Origin: Candidatus Zixiibacteriota bacterium
GTDB taxonomy: Bacteria > Zixibacteria > MSB-5A5 > GN15 > FEB-12
NCBI GenBank assembly: GCA_022571985.1
Contig: JACZWU010000001.1
Span: 281,501-345,500, forward strand
Length of the DNA: 64,000 nucleotides
Reading direction: 5' to 3'
The notes beneath the pieces were generated by a model that was not told the origin of the DNA, made no database searches, and saw only the letters and a program-made list of their open reading frames with translations. Position 1 is the first letter of the stretch, and each line of letters opens with the position of its first letter. This document shows positions 42,530-51,402 of the stretch, in pieces. A program made the position numbers and the translations under genes.

Positions 42530-43138
42530 TTACTGCCGGATTGCAGGTGGTTTTTTTGGGGCTAAATAACTCCAAAGCGACGGTAAAATCAGCCCGGCGA
42601 CAGCCAGTTTCAGAATTGCCCCGGGAATAAACGGGTAAAAACCTGTAATAAAAACCGCTTCGAGCGGAACGAATCTGACCAGCCAGAAGAGGCCGAATAT
42701 AAAAATAACAGCGGTGCCGATTGTCATGGCGATTGTGCTTTTGAGAAAGTTTTTGTCCCAGCCTTTATCGGCTAACGTTCCGACAATATAGGCCGCCGCT
42801 AAAAATCCAAGCAGATAGCCACCGGTTGGTCCAATTAAAACGCCAAATCCGGCCGTGCCGCCGGCAAATACGGGCAGGCCTGCTATCCCCTCCAGAAGGT
42901 AAGCTGTGACAACTGCCACCGAGCGGGTTTTGCCAAGTGCCATTGCAATAAGCAGAACTCCGAATGTCTGGCCTGTTATCGGAACCGGTGAAAATGAGAG
43001 ATTGATTGAAATATATGAGCAAAGCACCAGAATCAAATTGAAACCGATCAAAAGCGGCACTTCTTTGAAAATGCTGTCCGGTTTGATAAGGGCGTAGGCG
43101 GTCGACCTGTTATTTTCTATCATTTTATTTTCTATCAT
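42530..43138 (-). CDS. bioY: Biotin transporter BioY
   Basis: 202-residue membrane protein with about six helices, the substrate-binding S component of an ECF biotin transporter. SPVPITGQTFGVLLIAMALG, GLPVFAGGTAGFGVLIGPTGGYLLGFL and FIPGAILKLAVA are the family signatures. The first codons are an imperfect tandem repeat (MIENKMIENN), so M6 is an alternative start. Biotin supply fits the biotin-dependent carboxylase encoded at 48572-53010. No BirA-type operator is visible. Confidence 0.95.
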   Translation of the reverse strand: MIENKMIENNRSTAYALIKPDSIFKEVPLLIGFNLILVLCSYISINLSFSPVPITGQTFGVLLIAMALGKTRSVAVVTAYLLEGIAGLPVFAGGTAGFGVLIGPTGGYLLGFLAAAYIVGTLADKGWDKNFLKSTIAMTIGTAVIFIFGLFWLVRFVPLEAVFITGFYPFIPGAILKLAVAGLILPSLWSYLAPKKPPAIRQ

Positions 43139-43191
43139 TAGAGCTTTCCTGTCTTTCCTAAGCTAATGTGCCTGTTGAAAAAACTTGCTAC

Positions 43192-43270
43192 GTCATTGCG
43201 CGGAGCGAAGTGACGAAGCAATCTCCATGTGCCTCAACGGCTGAGATTGCCGCGCTGCGCTCGCAATGAC
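43192..43270. repeat. Long-hairpin intergenic repeat (GTCATTGCG type)
   Basis: The ends GTCATTGCG and CGCAATGAC are inverted, and inner arms GCAATCTC/GAGATTGC pair too, so the 79-bp element folds into one long imperfect hairpin. This sequence type is widespread as an intergenic repeat in many unrelated bacterial and MAG sequences. It lies upstream of bioY. Confidence 0.75.
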
Positions 43271-43338
43271 TGATATGGACCTTTATCAACAAGCCCTAAT
43301 TAAAAGATTTTGAACATTTTCTAATGTTACGATAAAAT

Positions 43339-44484
43339 TTAAACGTTTTCAAGTTTTTTTAAAAGGCTGCGGGCGATTACCAGACGCTGGATTTCCGAGG
43401 TTCCCTCGCCTATTTCGCACAGTTTAACGTCGCGCCAGATGCGCTCTACCGGATAGGGCCCCGTCATATAGCCAACAGCGCCAAGGATCGACATGGCGGT
43501 TGTGGCGGCGCGGGTGGCAACCTCGGAGGCAAACAGTTTGCACATAGCCGACTGTTCGACGAAATCCACTCCGGCATCTTTCATCAGCGAGGCTTCGTAT
43601 ATCATTAAACGGGCTGCCTGAAGTTCGGTGGCCATATCGGCAAGTTTGTGCTGAATGGCCTGATTACTCGAGATTGGCTGGCCAAATTGTTTGCGGTCGG
43701 CAGAATATCTGAGTGCAACATCCAGCGCACCCTGCCCCATGCCCAGCGCCATAGCGGCAATAGAAATACGCCCGCCATTGAGCGTTTTCAGCATCTGCTT
43801 GAAACCGTCGCCGATTTCGCCCAGCTGGTTTTCCAGCGGCACTTTCATATCATCAAAATGCAAAAAGGAGGTGTCAGAGCCGCGCAGTCCCAGTTTGTTT
43901 TCTTTTTTGCCGACCGAGTAGCCTTCCCAATCACGCTCGAAGACAAAGGTTGTTATCCGTCTGTCGGTCGGGTCATCTGAAGTTTTGGCAGTAGCAATGG
44001 CAGCGAAGGCCTGAGGCGCCGAGGTAATCCAGCATTTACTGCCGTTGACCAGCCAGTGGTCATCTTTTTTAATGGCGACTGTACGGGTGCCACCGGCGTC
44101 GGAGCCGGCGTCCGGTTCACTGAGACCGAAGGCAACCAGTTCCCCTTTGGCTGCACGCGGCAGATATTTTTCTTTTTGCTCTTCAGTGCCGAAATTTATG
44201 ATTGGTCCACAGCCGAGCGAATTATGAGCCGCTACTATTATTCCGGTCGAACCGCAGACGCGTGATAATTCTTCGACTGCGATGCTATACGAGAGCGAAT
44301 CAATTTTGGCACCGCCGTATTTTTCAGGAATGAGCATACCCAGATAGCCCATGCGGGTTAGTGGCTCCAGGTGTTCTTCCGGAAATCTTTGAGCCAGGTC
44401 CAGCTCTGCTGCCTTTGGTTCAATCTGTTCTAATGCAAACGAGCGAACTTTGTCCCGGAATTCCAGATGCTTTTTCTCAAGCAC
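43339..44484 (-). CDS. Acyl-CoA dehydrogenase (short-chain type)
   Basis: 381-residue FAD enzyme that oxidises acyl-CoA to enoyl-CoA with electron transfer flavoprotein as acceptor. [49 protein letters not shown] and the C-terminal [17 protein letters not shown] are present; the catalytic glutamate of the EGT motif is intact. It overlaps the second acyl-CoA dehydrogenase gene by 8 nt and is the last gene of the operon. Substrate is not determinable; butyryl- or isovaleryl-type is likely. Confidence 0.95.
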   Translation of the reverse strand: MLEKKHLEFRDKVRSFALEQIEPKAAELDLAQRFPEEHLEPLTRMGYLGMLIPEKYGGAKIDSLSYSIAVEELSRVCGSTGIIVAAHNSLGCGPIINFGTEEQKEKYLPRAAKGELVAFGLSEPDAGSDAGGTRTVAIKKDDHWLVNGSKCWITSAPQAFAAIATAKTSDDPTDRRITTFVFERDWEGYSVGKKENKLGLRGSDTSFLHFDDMKVPLENQLGEIGDGFKQMLKTLNGGRISIAAMALGMGQGALDVALRYSADRKQFGQPISSNQAIQHKLADMATELQAARLMIYEASLMKDAGVDFVEQSAMCKLFASEVATRAATTAMSILGAVGYMTGPYPVERIWRDVKLCEIGEGTSEIQRLVIARSLLKKLENV

Positions 44485-45616
44485 TTGTTTTGTCCTTTAA
44501 GATATCAGAGGCAATTTGAATTCTCTGGGCCTCCGGTGTGCCGCTGTTTATTTCTGTGGCGCGGGCATCACGGAAATATCGTTCTACCGCATAGTCTTTG
44601 ATATAACCGTAGCCGCCATGGATTTGTACCGCCTGGTCACAGACGTAATTGGCAGTTTCGGAGCAAAACAATTTTGCCATTGATATTTCGCTCGCGCATG
44701 ATTTGTTTTCGTCTATCATTAAGGCAGCACGGTAGGCCAGCAGCCGGCCGGCGTCTATACGGGTAGCCATCTCTGAGAGCTTAAACTGAATCGCCTGAAA
44801 ATTGGCAATCGGCTGGTTAAACTGCACGCGGACTTTAGAATATTTTGTGGCTTCAACAAACGCCGCCTGGGCGATGCCGATTGCCTGAAAGGCAACGGCG
44901 ATACGGCCAGAATCCAACAGCGCGGCTGCGATTTTTGCGCCTTCATTTTCCTGACCAAGCAAGTTTTCTTTGGGGACTTTGACATCATTGAAAGTAAGAC
45001 TGCAGACATCGGCCGCTTTGACGCCGCACTTTATCTCAGACTTGCCGGCTGTTATACCTGCAACTGTCTTATCAATTACAAAGCAACTAAGCTGCTCTCC
45101 TGTTTTGGCCAGGACAACTATAATATCGGCGATGCTGCCGTTGGTAACATAGGCTTTTGTTCCATTCAGGATATAATTGTTATCATTGAGAACGGCAGTA
45201 GTTTCTATTGCGGAAATATCTGTTCCTGCGTTCGCTTCTGTTACAGAACAGGCGCCTATTTTTTCACCTGCTGCCAACTGCGGCAAATACTTTTCTTTGA
45301 CAGAGTCGCTGCCAAATTTTGCAATGGCTTCGCAGCAAAGCGACAAGTGGGCCGAGAGCATAATTGCAAATGCGGCCGAGCCTCCGCTTAGCTCTTCAAT
45401 CGCTCCCATGCAGGCCGAGCAGCTGGCGCCAAGTCCGTTATGTTTTTCAGCTATTGATAAGCCAAAATAGCCAACCCCGGCCGCCTCTTTTATCAGATCA
45501 GCGGGCAGTTTTTCCTGTTCGTCAAACTTTTCAGCGTTTGGATAGAGCCGTTTCTCGGCAAAATCCCGAGCCATCTGCTTAAGTTCGAGTTCTTCTTCGC
45601 TTAAATGAAAATTCAT
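44477..45616 (-). CDS. Acyl-CoA dehydrogenase homologue lacking the usual catalytic glutamate
   Basis: 379 residues with the complete acyl-CoA dehydrogenase fold: SVTEANAGTDISAIET, KAYVTNGS, VRVQFNQPIANFQAIQFKLSEM. The catalytic position of short/medium-chain enzymes is Ser here (EINSGTPEAQ where EGT is expected), and the alternative isovaleryl-type position is Val (VRVQF instead of VREAF). It may use another base, act on an unusual substrate or form a heteromer with the neighbouring dehydrogenase. It lies between the hydroxyacyl-CoA dehydrogenase and the other dehydrogenase gene. Confidence 0.9.
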   Translation of the reverse strand: MNFHLSEEELELKQMARDFAEKRLYPNAEKFDEQEKLPADLIKEAAGVGYFGLSIAEKHNGLGASCSACMGAIEELSGGSAAFAIMLSAHLSLCCEAIAKFGSDSVKEKYLPQLAAGEKIGACSVTEANAGTDISAIETTAVLNDNNYILNGTKAYVTNGSIADIIVVLAKTGEQLSCFVIDKTVAGITAGKSEIKCGVKAADVCSLTFNDVKVPKENLLGQENEGAKIAAALLDSGRIAVAFQAIGIAQAAFVEATKYSKVRVQFNQPIANFQAIQFKLSEMATRIDAGRLLAYRAALMIDENKSCASEISMAKLFCSETANYVCDQAVQIHGGYGYIKDYAVERYFRDARATEINSGTPEAQRIQIASDILKDKTSA

Positions 45617-45628
45617 AAATCTTATAAG

Positions 45629-46492
45629 CTAAGAGGCGTAGTCGTAAAAGCCTTTTTTAGTTTTGCGCCCCAGATATCCGGCATGTACCATTTTCTTAAG
45701 TAACGGACAGGGTCGATACTTAGGGTCACCCAGCCCTTCGTGCAGCACTTCTAAAATAGCCAGACATACATCAAGACCGATAAAATCTGCCAATGCCAAG
45801 GGACCCATGGGATGATTCATGCCTAATTTCATGACCTCATCGATAGCTTTGACTTCGGCTACGCCCTCCATGTGGGCATAAATTGCTTCGTTAATCATCG
45901 GCAGTAAAATCCGGTTGGCCACGAAACCGGGAAAGTCGTTTACTTCAACAGCCGTCTTGCCGAGTTTTTCTGAGAGGTCGCGGGTTACGGCGAATGTTTC
46001 ATCCGAAGTCGCCATACCGCGAATCAGTTCAACCAGTTTCATAATCGGTACCGGGTTCATAAAATGCATACCAATGAACTTGTCGGGACGGTTAGTAGCC
46101 GAGGCCAGCTGGGTAATCGGCAGCGATGAAGTGTTCGAGGCCAGTATGGTATCAGGCGGGCAGTCCTGGTCGAGTTTTTTGAAGATTTCGACCTTCACTT
46201 CGAGTTTTTCGGTAACCGCTTCAATCACCAGCTGTGAGTCTTTGGCGACGCCAAGATTTGTTGAAGTATTAATTTTCGCTAATGCAGCACTTTTGTCATC
46301 GCCGCTGATGATTTCTTTCTTGACCAGACGCGAGAGACTCTTGTCGATCGCGCTTTTGGCCGCATCCAGAATCTCCTGATTCATATCGACTAAGTTGACA
46401 TCAAAACCCTTGACAGCAAAAATCTGGGCAATACCATTGCCCATGGTACCGCTGCCTACGACTGTCACCTTCTTAATATTATCTACTTGCAT
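45629..46492 (-). CDS. 3-hydroxybutyryl-CoA (3-hydroxyacyl-CoA) dehydrogenase
   Basis: 287-residue NAD(P)-dependent enzyme of beta-oxidation or butyrate metabolism. The Rossmann motif [17 protein letters not shown], the catalytic [15 protein letters not shown] and [16 protein letters not shown] are clear, and the length matches Hbd/PaaH. It starts 6 nt after the thiolase gene. Confidence 0.96.
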   Translation of the reverse strand: MQVDNIKKVTVVGSGTMGNGIAQIFAVKGFDVNLVDMNQEILDAAKSAIDKSLSRLVKKEIISGDDKSAALAKINTSTNLGVAKDSQLVIEAVTEKLEVKVEIFKKLDQDCPPDTILASNTSSLPITQLASATNRPDKFIGMHFMNPVPIMKLVELIRGMATSDETFAVTRDLSEKLGKTAVEVNDFPGFVANRILLPMINEAIYAHMEGVAEVKAIDEVMKLGMNHPMGPLALADFIGLDVCLAILEVLHEGLGDPKYRPCPLLKKMVHAGYLGRKTKKGFYDYAS

Positions 46493-46498
46493 AACAGA

Positions 46499-47686
46499 CT
46501 ATTCTCTTTCTATTGCCATAGCTACCGCGTTACCGCCACCAAGACAGAGCGTGGCTAAACCTCTTTTCAAATTGCGGTCTTTAAGGGCGTAAATCAAAGT
46601 TGTCAAAACCCGCGCGCCTGAGGCTCCGATGGGATGACCCAGCGCAATAGCGCCGCCGTTGACATTAACCTTAGCACTATCCCATTTTAACTCTTTAGAG
46701 TCAGCCAGCATCTGCGAGGCAAAAGCTTCATTGGCTTCAAACAGGTCCCAGTGATCAATATCGACGTTCATCTTAGCCATTAGTTTCTGCACTGCAAAAA
46801 TCGGGGCGAAAAAAAGATCTTCCGGCTTGGTGCCTGATACGGCATAGTCGACTATGCGCGCCATTGGCGTCAGATTGTTATCTTTAAGATATTTTTCTGA
46901 GACTACAACTGTGCACGAGGCACCGTCGTTGAGACTTGAAGCATTACCGGCAGTGACTGTTCCCTCTTTGTCGAATACCGGACGAAGTTTAGCCAGTTTT
47001 TCGACCGTAACCTGGCCGCGTACGTTTTCATCTTTGTTAAAAATAATCGGGTCAGCTTTGCGCTGAGGAATTTCTACATCAAATATTTCCTGGTCAAACT
47101 TTCCCTCAGCTTGAGCTCTGGCAGCTTTCTGCTGTGAATCATAAGCAAATTTATCCTGCTCTTCTCTGCTAATACCAGCTTTGCTGGCAGTCTGTTCGGC
47201 GGCGATGCCCATATGGAAATTGTTAAAACTGTCCCAGAGACCGTCGGTAATCATGAGGTCGAGAATTTTCTTGTGACCAAATTTTAAGCCTGTCTTGGCA
47301 CCATGTAAAATCATAGGCGCATTGGACATCGACTCCATGCCACCGGCTACGACTACCTCGTTGTCACCGGCTTTGATAGACTGAGCCGCCAGCATAACCG
47401 CCTTTAGTCCTGAGCCGCAGACTTTGTTTATGGTCAGGGCAGGTATTTCGTAAGAAAGCCCGGCATGAATGGCAGCCTGTCTGGCCGGAGCCTGACCGCA
47501 GCCTCCCTGAAGGACATGCCCCATTATTACTTCGTCAACAGCGTCTGCTTTTACTCCTGAGCGGGAAACCGCCTCTTTGATAGCCAGCGCGCCCAGTTCC
47601 GGGGCTGTTTTACTGCCTAAGCCGCCATGAAGAACCCCGATGGCGGTCCGGCAGGCAGACACTATATATGCTTTATTATCAGGCAT
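46499..47686 (-). CDS. Acetyl-CoA acetyltransferase (thiolase)
   Basis: 395-residue thiolase. The nucleophilic Cys lies in INKVCGSGLKAVM, the active-site His in GHPIGASGARVL and the second Cys in CLGGGNAVAM. It cleaves or forms acetoacetyl-CoA. It is the first gene of the operon thiolase, hydroxyacyl-CoA dehydrogenase and two acyl-CoA dehydrogenases. A palindrome upstream (47754-47767) could be its operator. Confidence 0.97.
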   Translation of the reverse strand: MPDNKAYIVSACRTAIGVLHGGLGSKTAPELGALAIKEAVSRSGVKADAVDEVIMGHVLQGGCGQAPARQAAIHAGLSYEIPALTINKVCGSGLKAVMLAAQSIKAGDNEVVVAGGMESMSNAPMILHGAKTGLKFGHKKILDLMITDGLWDSFNNFHMGIAAEQTASKAGISREEQDKFAYDSQQKAARAQAEGKFDQEIFDVEIPQRKADPIIFNKDENVRGQVTVEKLAKLRPVFDKEGTVTAGNASSLNDGASCTVVVSEKYLKDNNLTPMARIVDYAVSGTKPEDLFFAPIFAVQKLMAKMNVDIDHWDLFEANEAFASQMLADSKELKWDSAKVNVNGGAIALGHPIGASGARVLTTLIYALKDRNLKRGLATLCLGGGNAVAMAIERE

Positions 47687-47753
47687 TTAAGACTCCCTAA
47701 ATCAATTTCATTCAATCAGACAAGTATATATCAAATAATCCGGCCAATATCAA

Positions 47754-47767
47754 GTGAATCGATTCAC
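47754..47767. promoter_or_regulatory. Palindrome upstream of the thiolase operon
   Basis: GTGAATCGATTCAC is a perfect 14-bp palindrome 68 bp upstream of the thiolase ATG. It resembles operators of TetR- or GntR-type regulators of acyl-CoA catabolism in form. No regulator gene is adjacent. Confidence 0.45.
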
Positions 47768-47906
47768 AATAGCGTTTAATGACATCTAAATAGATTTTTC
47801 GACAGCCAAAAGCTGTTAAAAATTTCAACAGATTTAGTTAAGTGATTGGGAATAAAGCCGAAATAAAACTTGAACTGCAGTATTCAAACCTAAAGAGGAG
47901 AATAAA

Positions 47907-48500
47907 ATGAAAAAAGTACTTTTGACAATTACGATAGTTTTTGTCTTTAGTTCAATGGCGCTGGCACAGGTTCCTTCCTCGCCGATTAGCTTCTATGGTG
48001 GCGGCGCTTTATCAGTACCCAGCTCACCTTCAACATTTTCAGATAGCTGGAAAACCGGTTATCATGGTTTTGTTGGAGTCGGCTTTGACGTAGCACCGAA
48101 AGTAAAAGTTGTGGCGAAAATCGAGCGCCACAATTTTGGTTCAGATTTTGGTCTTGCCGACATTAATGGCGGCAACTACAAAGTCTGGATGTTTGGTCCG
48201 GAAGCCCATCTTTCTCTTGGCGCTCCGATGGTCCCGATTAAACCGTTTTTGTCGGGTGGTATCGGCATGGCCAGCGTGACCTTCGATGATTTTACCGGAA
48301 CCGACCCGTTGGTAGCTGCTATGAACACTGCCAACAACGGCGCTTCGTCTACCAATTTCTACTACAGCATTGGTGGCGGCTTAGAATTTTCAGTTGGACC
48401 GGCTGCAAGTCTGTTTGTGCAGGCGCGATATGCCAGTATTTCCGGTGACGGTGGCTCAACATCTTTCCTGCCTATTTCTGTAGGTCTTAAAATATTTTAA
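47907..48500 (+). CDS. Outer-membrane beta-barrel protein
   Basis: 197 residues with a signal peptide (1-20, ending ALAQ) and a small barrel of about eight strands (alternating aromatic/hydrophobic segments, GYHGFVGVGFDVAPKVKVVAKI, PFLSGGIGMASVTF, SIGGGLEFSVGPAASLFVQARYASI), ending in an aromatic-terminated LKIF. GAGGAG upstream supports the ATG. Of the OmpW/OmpX size class; the transported molecule, if any, is unknown. It is monocistronic with its own terminator. Confidence 0.85.
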   Translation: MKKVLLTITIVFVFSSMALAQVPSSPISFYGGGALSVPSSPSTFSDSWKTGYHGFVGVGFDVAPKVKVVAKIERHNFGSDFGLADINGGNYKVWMFGPEAHLSLGAPMVPIKPFLSGGIGMASVTFDDFTGTDPLVAAMNTANNGASSTNFYYSIGGGLEFSVGPAASLFVQARYASISGDGGSTSFLPISVGLKIF

Positions 48501-48532
48501 GATATTATCAGAAGAATAATAATCTCTTTAAG

Positions 48533-48564
48533 ACCGGTTCTGCACTTGCAGAGCCGGTTTTTTT
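48533..48564 (+). terminator. Rho-independent terminator of the barrel gene
   Basis: ACCGGTTCTGC-ACTT-GCAGAGCCGGT followed by seven T: an 11-bp stem with one G-U pair, 32 nt after the stop codon. It also lies 8 nt beyond the stop of the convergent biotin carrier gene. Confidence 0.85.
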
Positions 48565-48571
48565 GTAGCAG

Positions 48572-49069
48572 CTAATCGTCTAAGTCCAGTTCAATGACTG
48601 CCGATACCGTATCAACCTGATCACCGACTAAAGCATTAACCGCTTTTACAATTCCCGCAGCAGGACTGTTAACCTGATTTTCCATTTTCATAGCTTCGAC
48701 TATCATTAGCGGCTGCTTCTCTGAAACTCTGTCACCGACTTTGACTAAGAGCTTTACGATTTTACCCGGCATCGGCGCATAGATTCTATCTTTCTCACCG
48801 GCATGAGCAGAAGCATCTACACCAAAATCTTCCTGACCGGATTCAGAAACCTCAAACAGCATAGCGTCGATATCTATCAGAAACTTTCCTTGATATTTTG
48901 CGGCTGCTATGCTGTATGCTTTTCCATTATTAGTTGCTTCAAAATGTCCGGGGGATAACTCTTTGAAAGAAAATTTTAAGTCACCGACTTTTATAACTGT
49001 AGTCCCGGCTTCCTGTTTCAGCTCAGCAAGATAGGTTTTGTCACCGATGATAAATTCGAATTCAGCCAC
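48572..49069 (-). CDS. Biotin carboxyl carrier subunit of an acyl-CoA carboxylase
   Basis: 165 residues. The C-terminal biotinyl domain has the biotinylated lysine in EAMKMENQ, with the preceding YAPMPGKIVKLLV. The first 80 residues resemble the BT domain that links carrier to carboxylase in propionyl/methylcrotonyl-type enzymes. It overlaps the biotin carboxylase gene by 8 nt, so in this organism the alpha chain is split in two. Confidence 0.94.
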   Translation of the reverse strand: MAEFEFIIGDKTYLAELKQEAGTTVIKVGDLKFSFKELSPGHFEATNNGKAYSIAAAKYQGKFLIDIDAMLFEVSESGQEDFGVDASAHAGEKDRIYAPMPGKIVKLLVKVGDRVSEKQPLMIVEAMKMENQVNSPAAGIVKAVNALVGDQVDTVSAVIELDLDD

Positions 49070-50582
49070 TAATGGAACTCCCTATTGACCAGTCTCCCAG
49101 CATTTGCCAGGGGGAGGGAGGCAGGTCGTCTGTATCTGAGTACAGTAAACTCGAACTCTTTGATGATAACATTGCAGCCGCAGCGACGGCCAGTTCATTG
49201 TATGTTTCTATACCATTCGAAGATTTTGGCTTGTTTGTCATATTTGTTTCAATGAAATTGGTGAATGTCTGGCCATTGGCAAAGTTTTCATGCTGTAAAA
49301 TTTTTGTGATAAAGTGACGGCAGGTCTTGACGCCCAATATTTTGTAACTCTTCAGGGCTTCTATCATATTAGTGATGGCTGTTTGGCGGTCGGAGGCGTG
49401 GACAATCAGCTTTGACATTATGGGGTCGTAGTCTATTGTTATTTTACTGCCGGTGGCAACGCCCGAATCTACCCGGACACCGTCGCCGACAGGCTCCTGA
49501 TAAAACAGCAGCTTGCCGATTGACGGCATGAAATTGTTGTCAGCATCTTCGGCATAAATGCGGCATTCTATGGCGTGGCCGTTTTGTGAAATATCGTATA
49601 GATGTTTACCCAATTTTTCACCTGCTGCTATTTTTATCTGCTCGGCGACTAAATCAATTCCGGTGACCATCTCAGTAATAGGATGCTCAACTTGCAGGCG
49701 CGTGTTCATTTCTAAAAAGTAGTAGTCTCCGTTTTCATCTAAAAGAAACTCTATTGTACCGGCGTTTGCATAATTAGCTGCTTTGGCAACTTTGACAGCA
49801 TCGTCACCCATCTTCTGGCGTAAGTTTTCATCAAGAGCGACTGAGGGTGTTTCTTCGATAATTTTCTGGTGCCGTCTCTGAATAGAGCATTCCCTTTCAA
49901 AGAGGTGCATACAATTGCCATGTTCGTCAGCCAGTATCTGAAATTCTATATGACGTGGATTGACAATCATTTTTTCTAAGTAGACGCGATCATCGCCAAA
50001 AGCATTTTGCGCCTCTCTTTGAGCAGCTTCAATAGCCGCTTCAAGTTCACTTTCGTTTTCGACCGCACGCATGCCTTTGCCGCCGCCGCCAGCTGAGGCT
50101 TTTATCAGTACCGGATAACCGACCCTGGCAGCTTCCGCTCGAAACGAGTCAATATCCGCAGCACAGCCTGCCATACCGGGCGTGACCGGTACTCCTGCTT
50201 CGGCTGCAACTTTTCTGGATTCTATTTTATCACCCATCAGCCGTATAGCCTCAGGCGATGGTCCTATGAATTTGATATTTTCTTTCTGGCAGCGCTCAGC
50301 AAATAAAGCGTTCTCTGACAAAAAGCCGTAGCCCGGATGAATGGCATCGGCGCCGGTAAATTTGGCGGCATCAATTATTTTATCAAAATTGAGATATGAT
50401 TCAAGCGGCGGTGAGTTGCCAATATGAACCGACTCGTCGGCTAAGAGCTTATGCTTGCTATTATTGTCAGCCTCGGAATAAACCGCGACAGTCGCAATAC
50501 CGAGAGCCTGGCAGCCACGAATAATTCGCACGGCAATTTCTGAGCGATTAGCAATAAGTATTTTTGTTGGCAGACTGTTCAT
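49062..50582 (-). CDS. Biotin carboxylase subunit of an acyl-CoA carboxylase
   Basis: 506-residue ATP-grasp enzyme that carboxylates biotin. KILIANRSEIAVRIIRGCQALG, KASAGGGGKGMR and EMNTRLQVEHPITEMVTGIDLV are canonical. The final 50 residues extend past the core. It lies between the enoyl-CoA hydratase and the carrier subunit and belongs with the carboxyltransferase at 51403-53010 in one acyl-CoA carboxylase rather than fatty-acid-synthesis AccC. Confidence 0.95.
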   Translation of the reverse strand: MNSLPTKILIANRSEIAVRIIRGCQALGIATVAVYSEADNNSKHKLLADESVHIGNSPPLESYLNFDKIIDAAKFTGADAIHPGYGFLSENALFAERCQKENIKFIGPSPEAIRLMGDKIESRKVAAEAGVPVTPGMAGCAADIDSFRAEAARVGYPVLIKASAGGGGKGMRAVENESELEAAIEAAQREAQNAFGDDRVYLEKMIVNPRHIEFQILADEHGNCMHLFERECSIQRRHQKIIEETPSVALDENLRQKMGDDAVKVAKAANYANAGTIEFLLDENGDYYFLEMNTRLQVEHPITEMVTGIDLVAEQIKIAAGEKLGKHLYDISQNGHAIECRIYAEDADNNFMPSIGKLLFYQEPVGDGVRVDSGVATGSKITIDYDPIMSKLIVHASDRQTAITNMIEALKSYKILGVKTCRHFITKILQHENFANGQTFTNFIETNMTNKPKSSNGIETYNELAVAAAAMLSSKSSSLLYSDTDDLPPSPWQMLGDWSIGSSISG

Positions 50583-50613
50583 ACAACCGTCAGGGACAGG
50601 GTGACAACGTCAC

Positions 50614-51396
50614 TTACTGTGACCATTTGGGTTTGCGCTTGTTTAAGAAGGCGTTCATTCCTTCCTGACCTTCGTCTGATTTTCGAAGTTCCGCAATCAA
50701 CCTAGCAGTATACGGTTTGTATTCTTCTTTTGACATCAGCGGCAGGGCGCTGATAAGTTTCTTGGCATTGGTTACGGCGTTTGGTCCTGATGAAAGCAAG
50801 GATTCGACCAGTTCGTTTACGGCAGCGTCAAGCTGATCGTCATCCACGACTTTATTAATCAGACCTACTGCACAGGCTCTTTCTGCCGGCATTCTTTCGC
50901 CTGTAATAAACAACTCGCGTGCTTTGCCTTCCCCCATTTTCTTGATGACATAGGGACCGATACAAGCCGGGACAAGACCAATTTTAACTTCTGAAAATGA
51001 AAACTTAGCCGAGCGTACTGCGATAGCAATATCACAGACAGCCACAAAACCGGTGCCGCCGCCGACTGCGGCGCCGTTGATTTTGCCGATTACCGGCAGT
51101 CTGAAAGAATAAATCTGGTCAAAGAGATCAGACAGTTCGTTGGACTCAGACAGGTTTTTTTCATAGGGCTGCTCGACGACGTCTTTCATCCAGTTCATAT
51201 CAGCGCCGGCACAAAACGACTTGCCCTTACCGGTCAGAACCACTACCCGAAGTTCGTTATCTTTATCTATGTCTGAAAATACTGCCGCCATTTCACGAAT
51301 GACAGTTGAGTTAAAGGCGTTGTGAATTTCCGGCCGGTTGAAAGTAATATTGGCGACTTTGCCGCTTTTTTCATATATCAAAGTAGTGTAACTCAT
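50614..51396 (-). CDS. Enoyl-CoA hydratase/isomerase (methylglutaconyl-CoA hydratase-like)
   Basis: 260-residue crotonase-fold enzyme with the oxyanion-hole segments KSFCAGADMNWM and GAAVGGGTGFVAVCDIAIA, and FSEVKIGLVPACIGPYV. In clusters containing a methylcrotonyl-CoA-type carboxylase, a member of this family hydrates methylglutaconyl-CoA or its isohexenyl analogue; that assignment is by context. It is 6 nt after the carboxyltransferase gene. Confidence 0.93.
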   Translation of the reverse strand: MSYTTLIYEKSGKVANITFNRPEIHNAFNSTVIREMAAVFSDIDKDNELRVVVLTGKGKSFCAGADMNWMKDVVEQPYEKNLSESNELSDLFDQIYSFRLPVIGKINGAAVGGGTGFVAVCDIAIAVRSAKFSFSEVKIGLVPACIGPYVIKKMGEGKARELFITGERMPAERACAVGLINKVVDDDQLDAAVNELVESLLSSGPNAVTNAKKLISALPLMSKEEYKPYTARLIAELRKSDEGQEGMNAFLNKRKPKWSQ

Positions 51397-51402
51397 ATTT
51401 CC

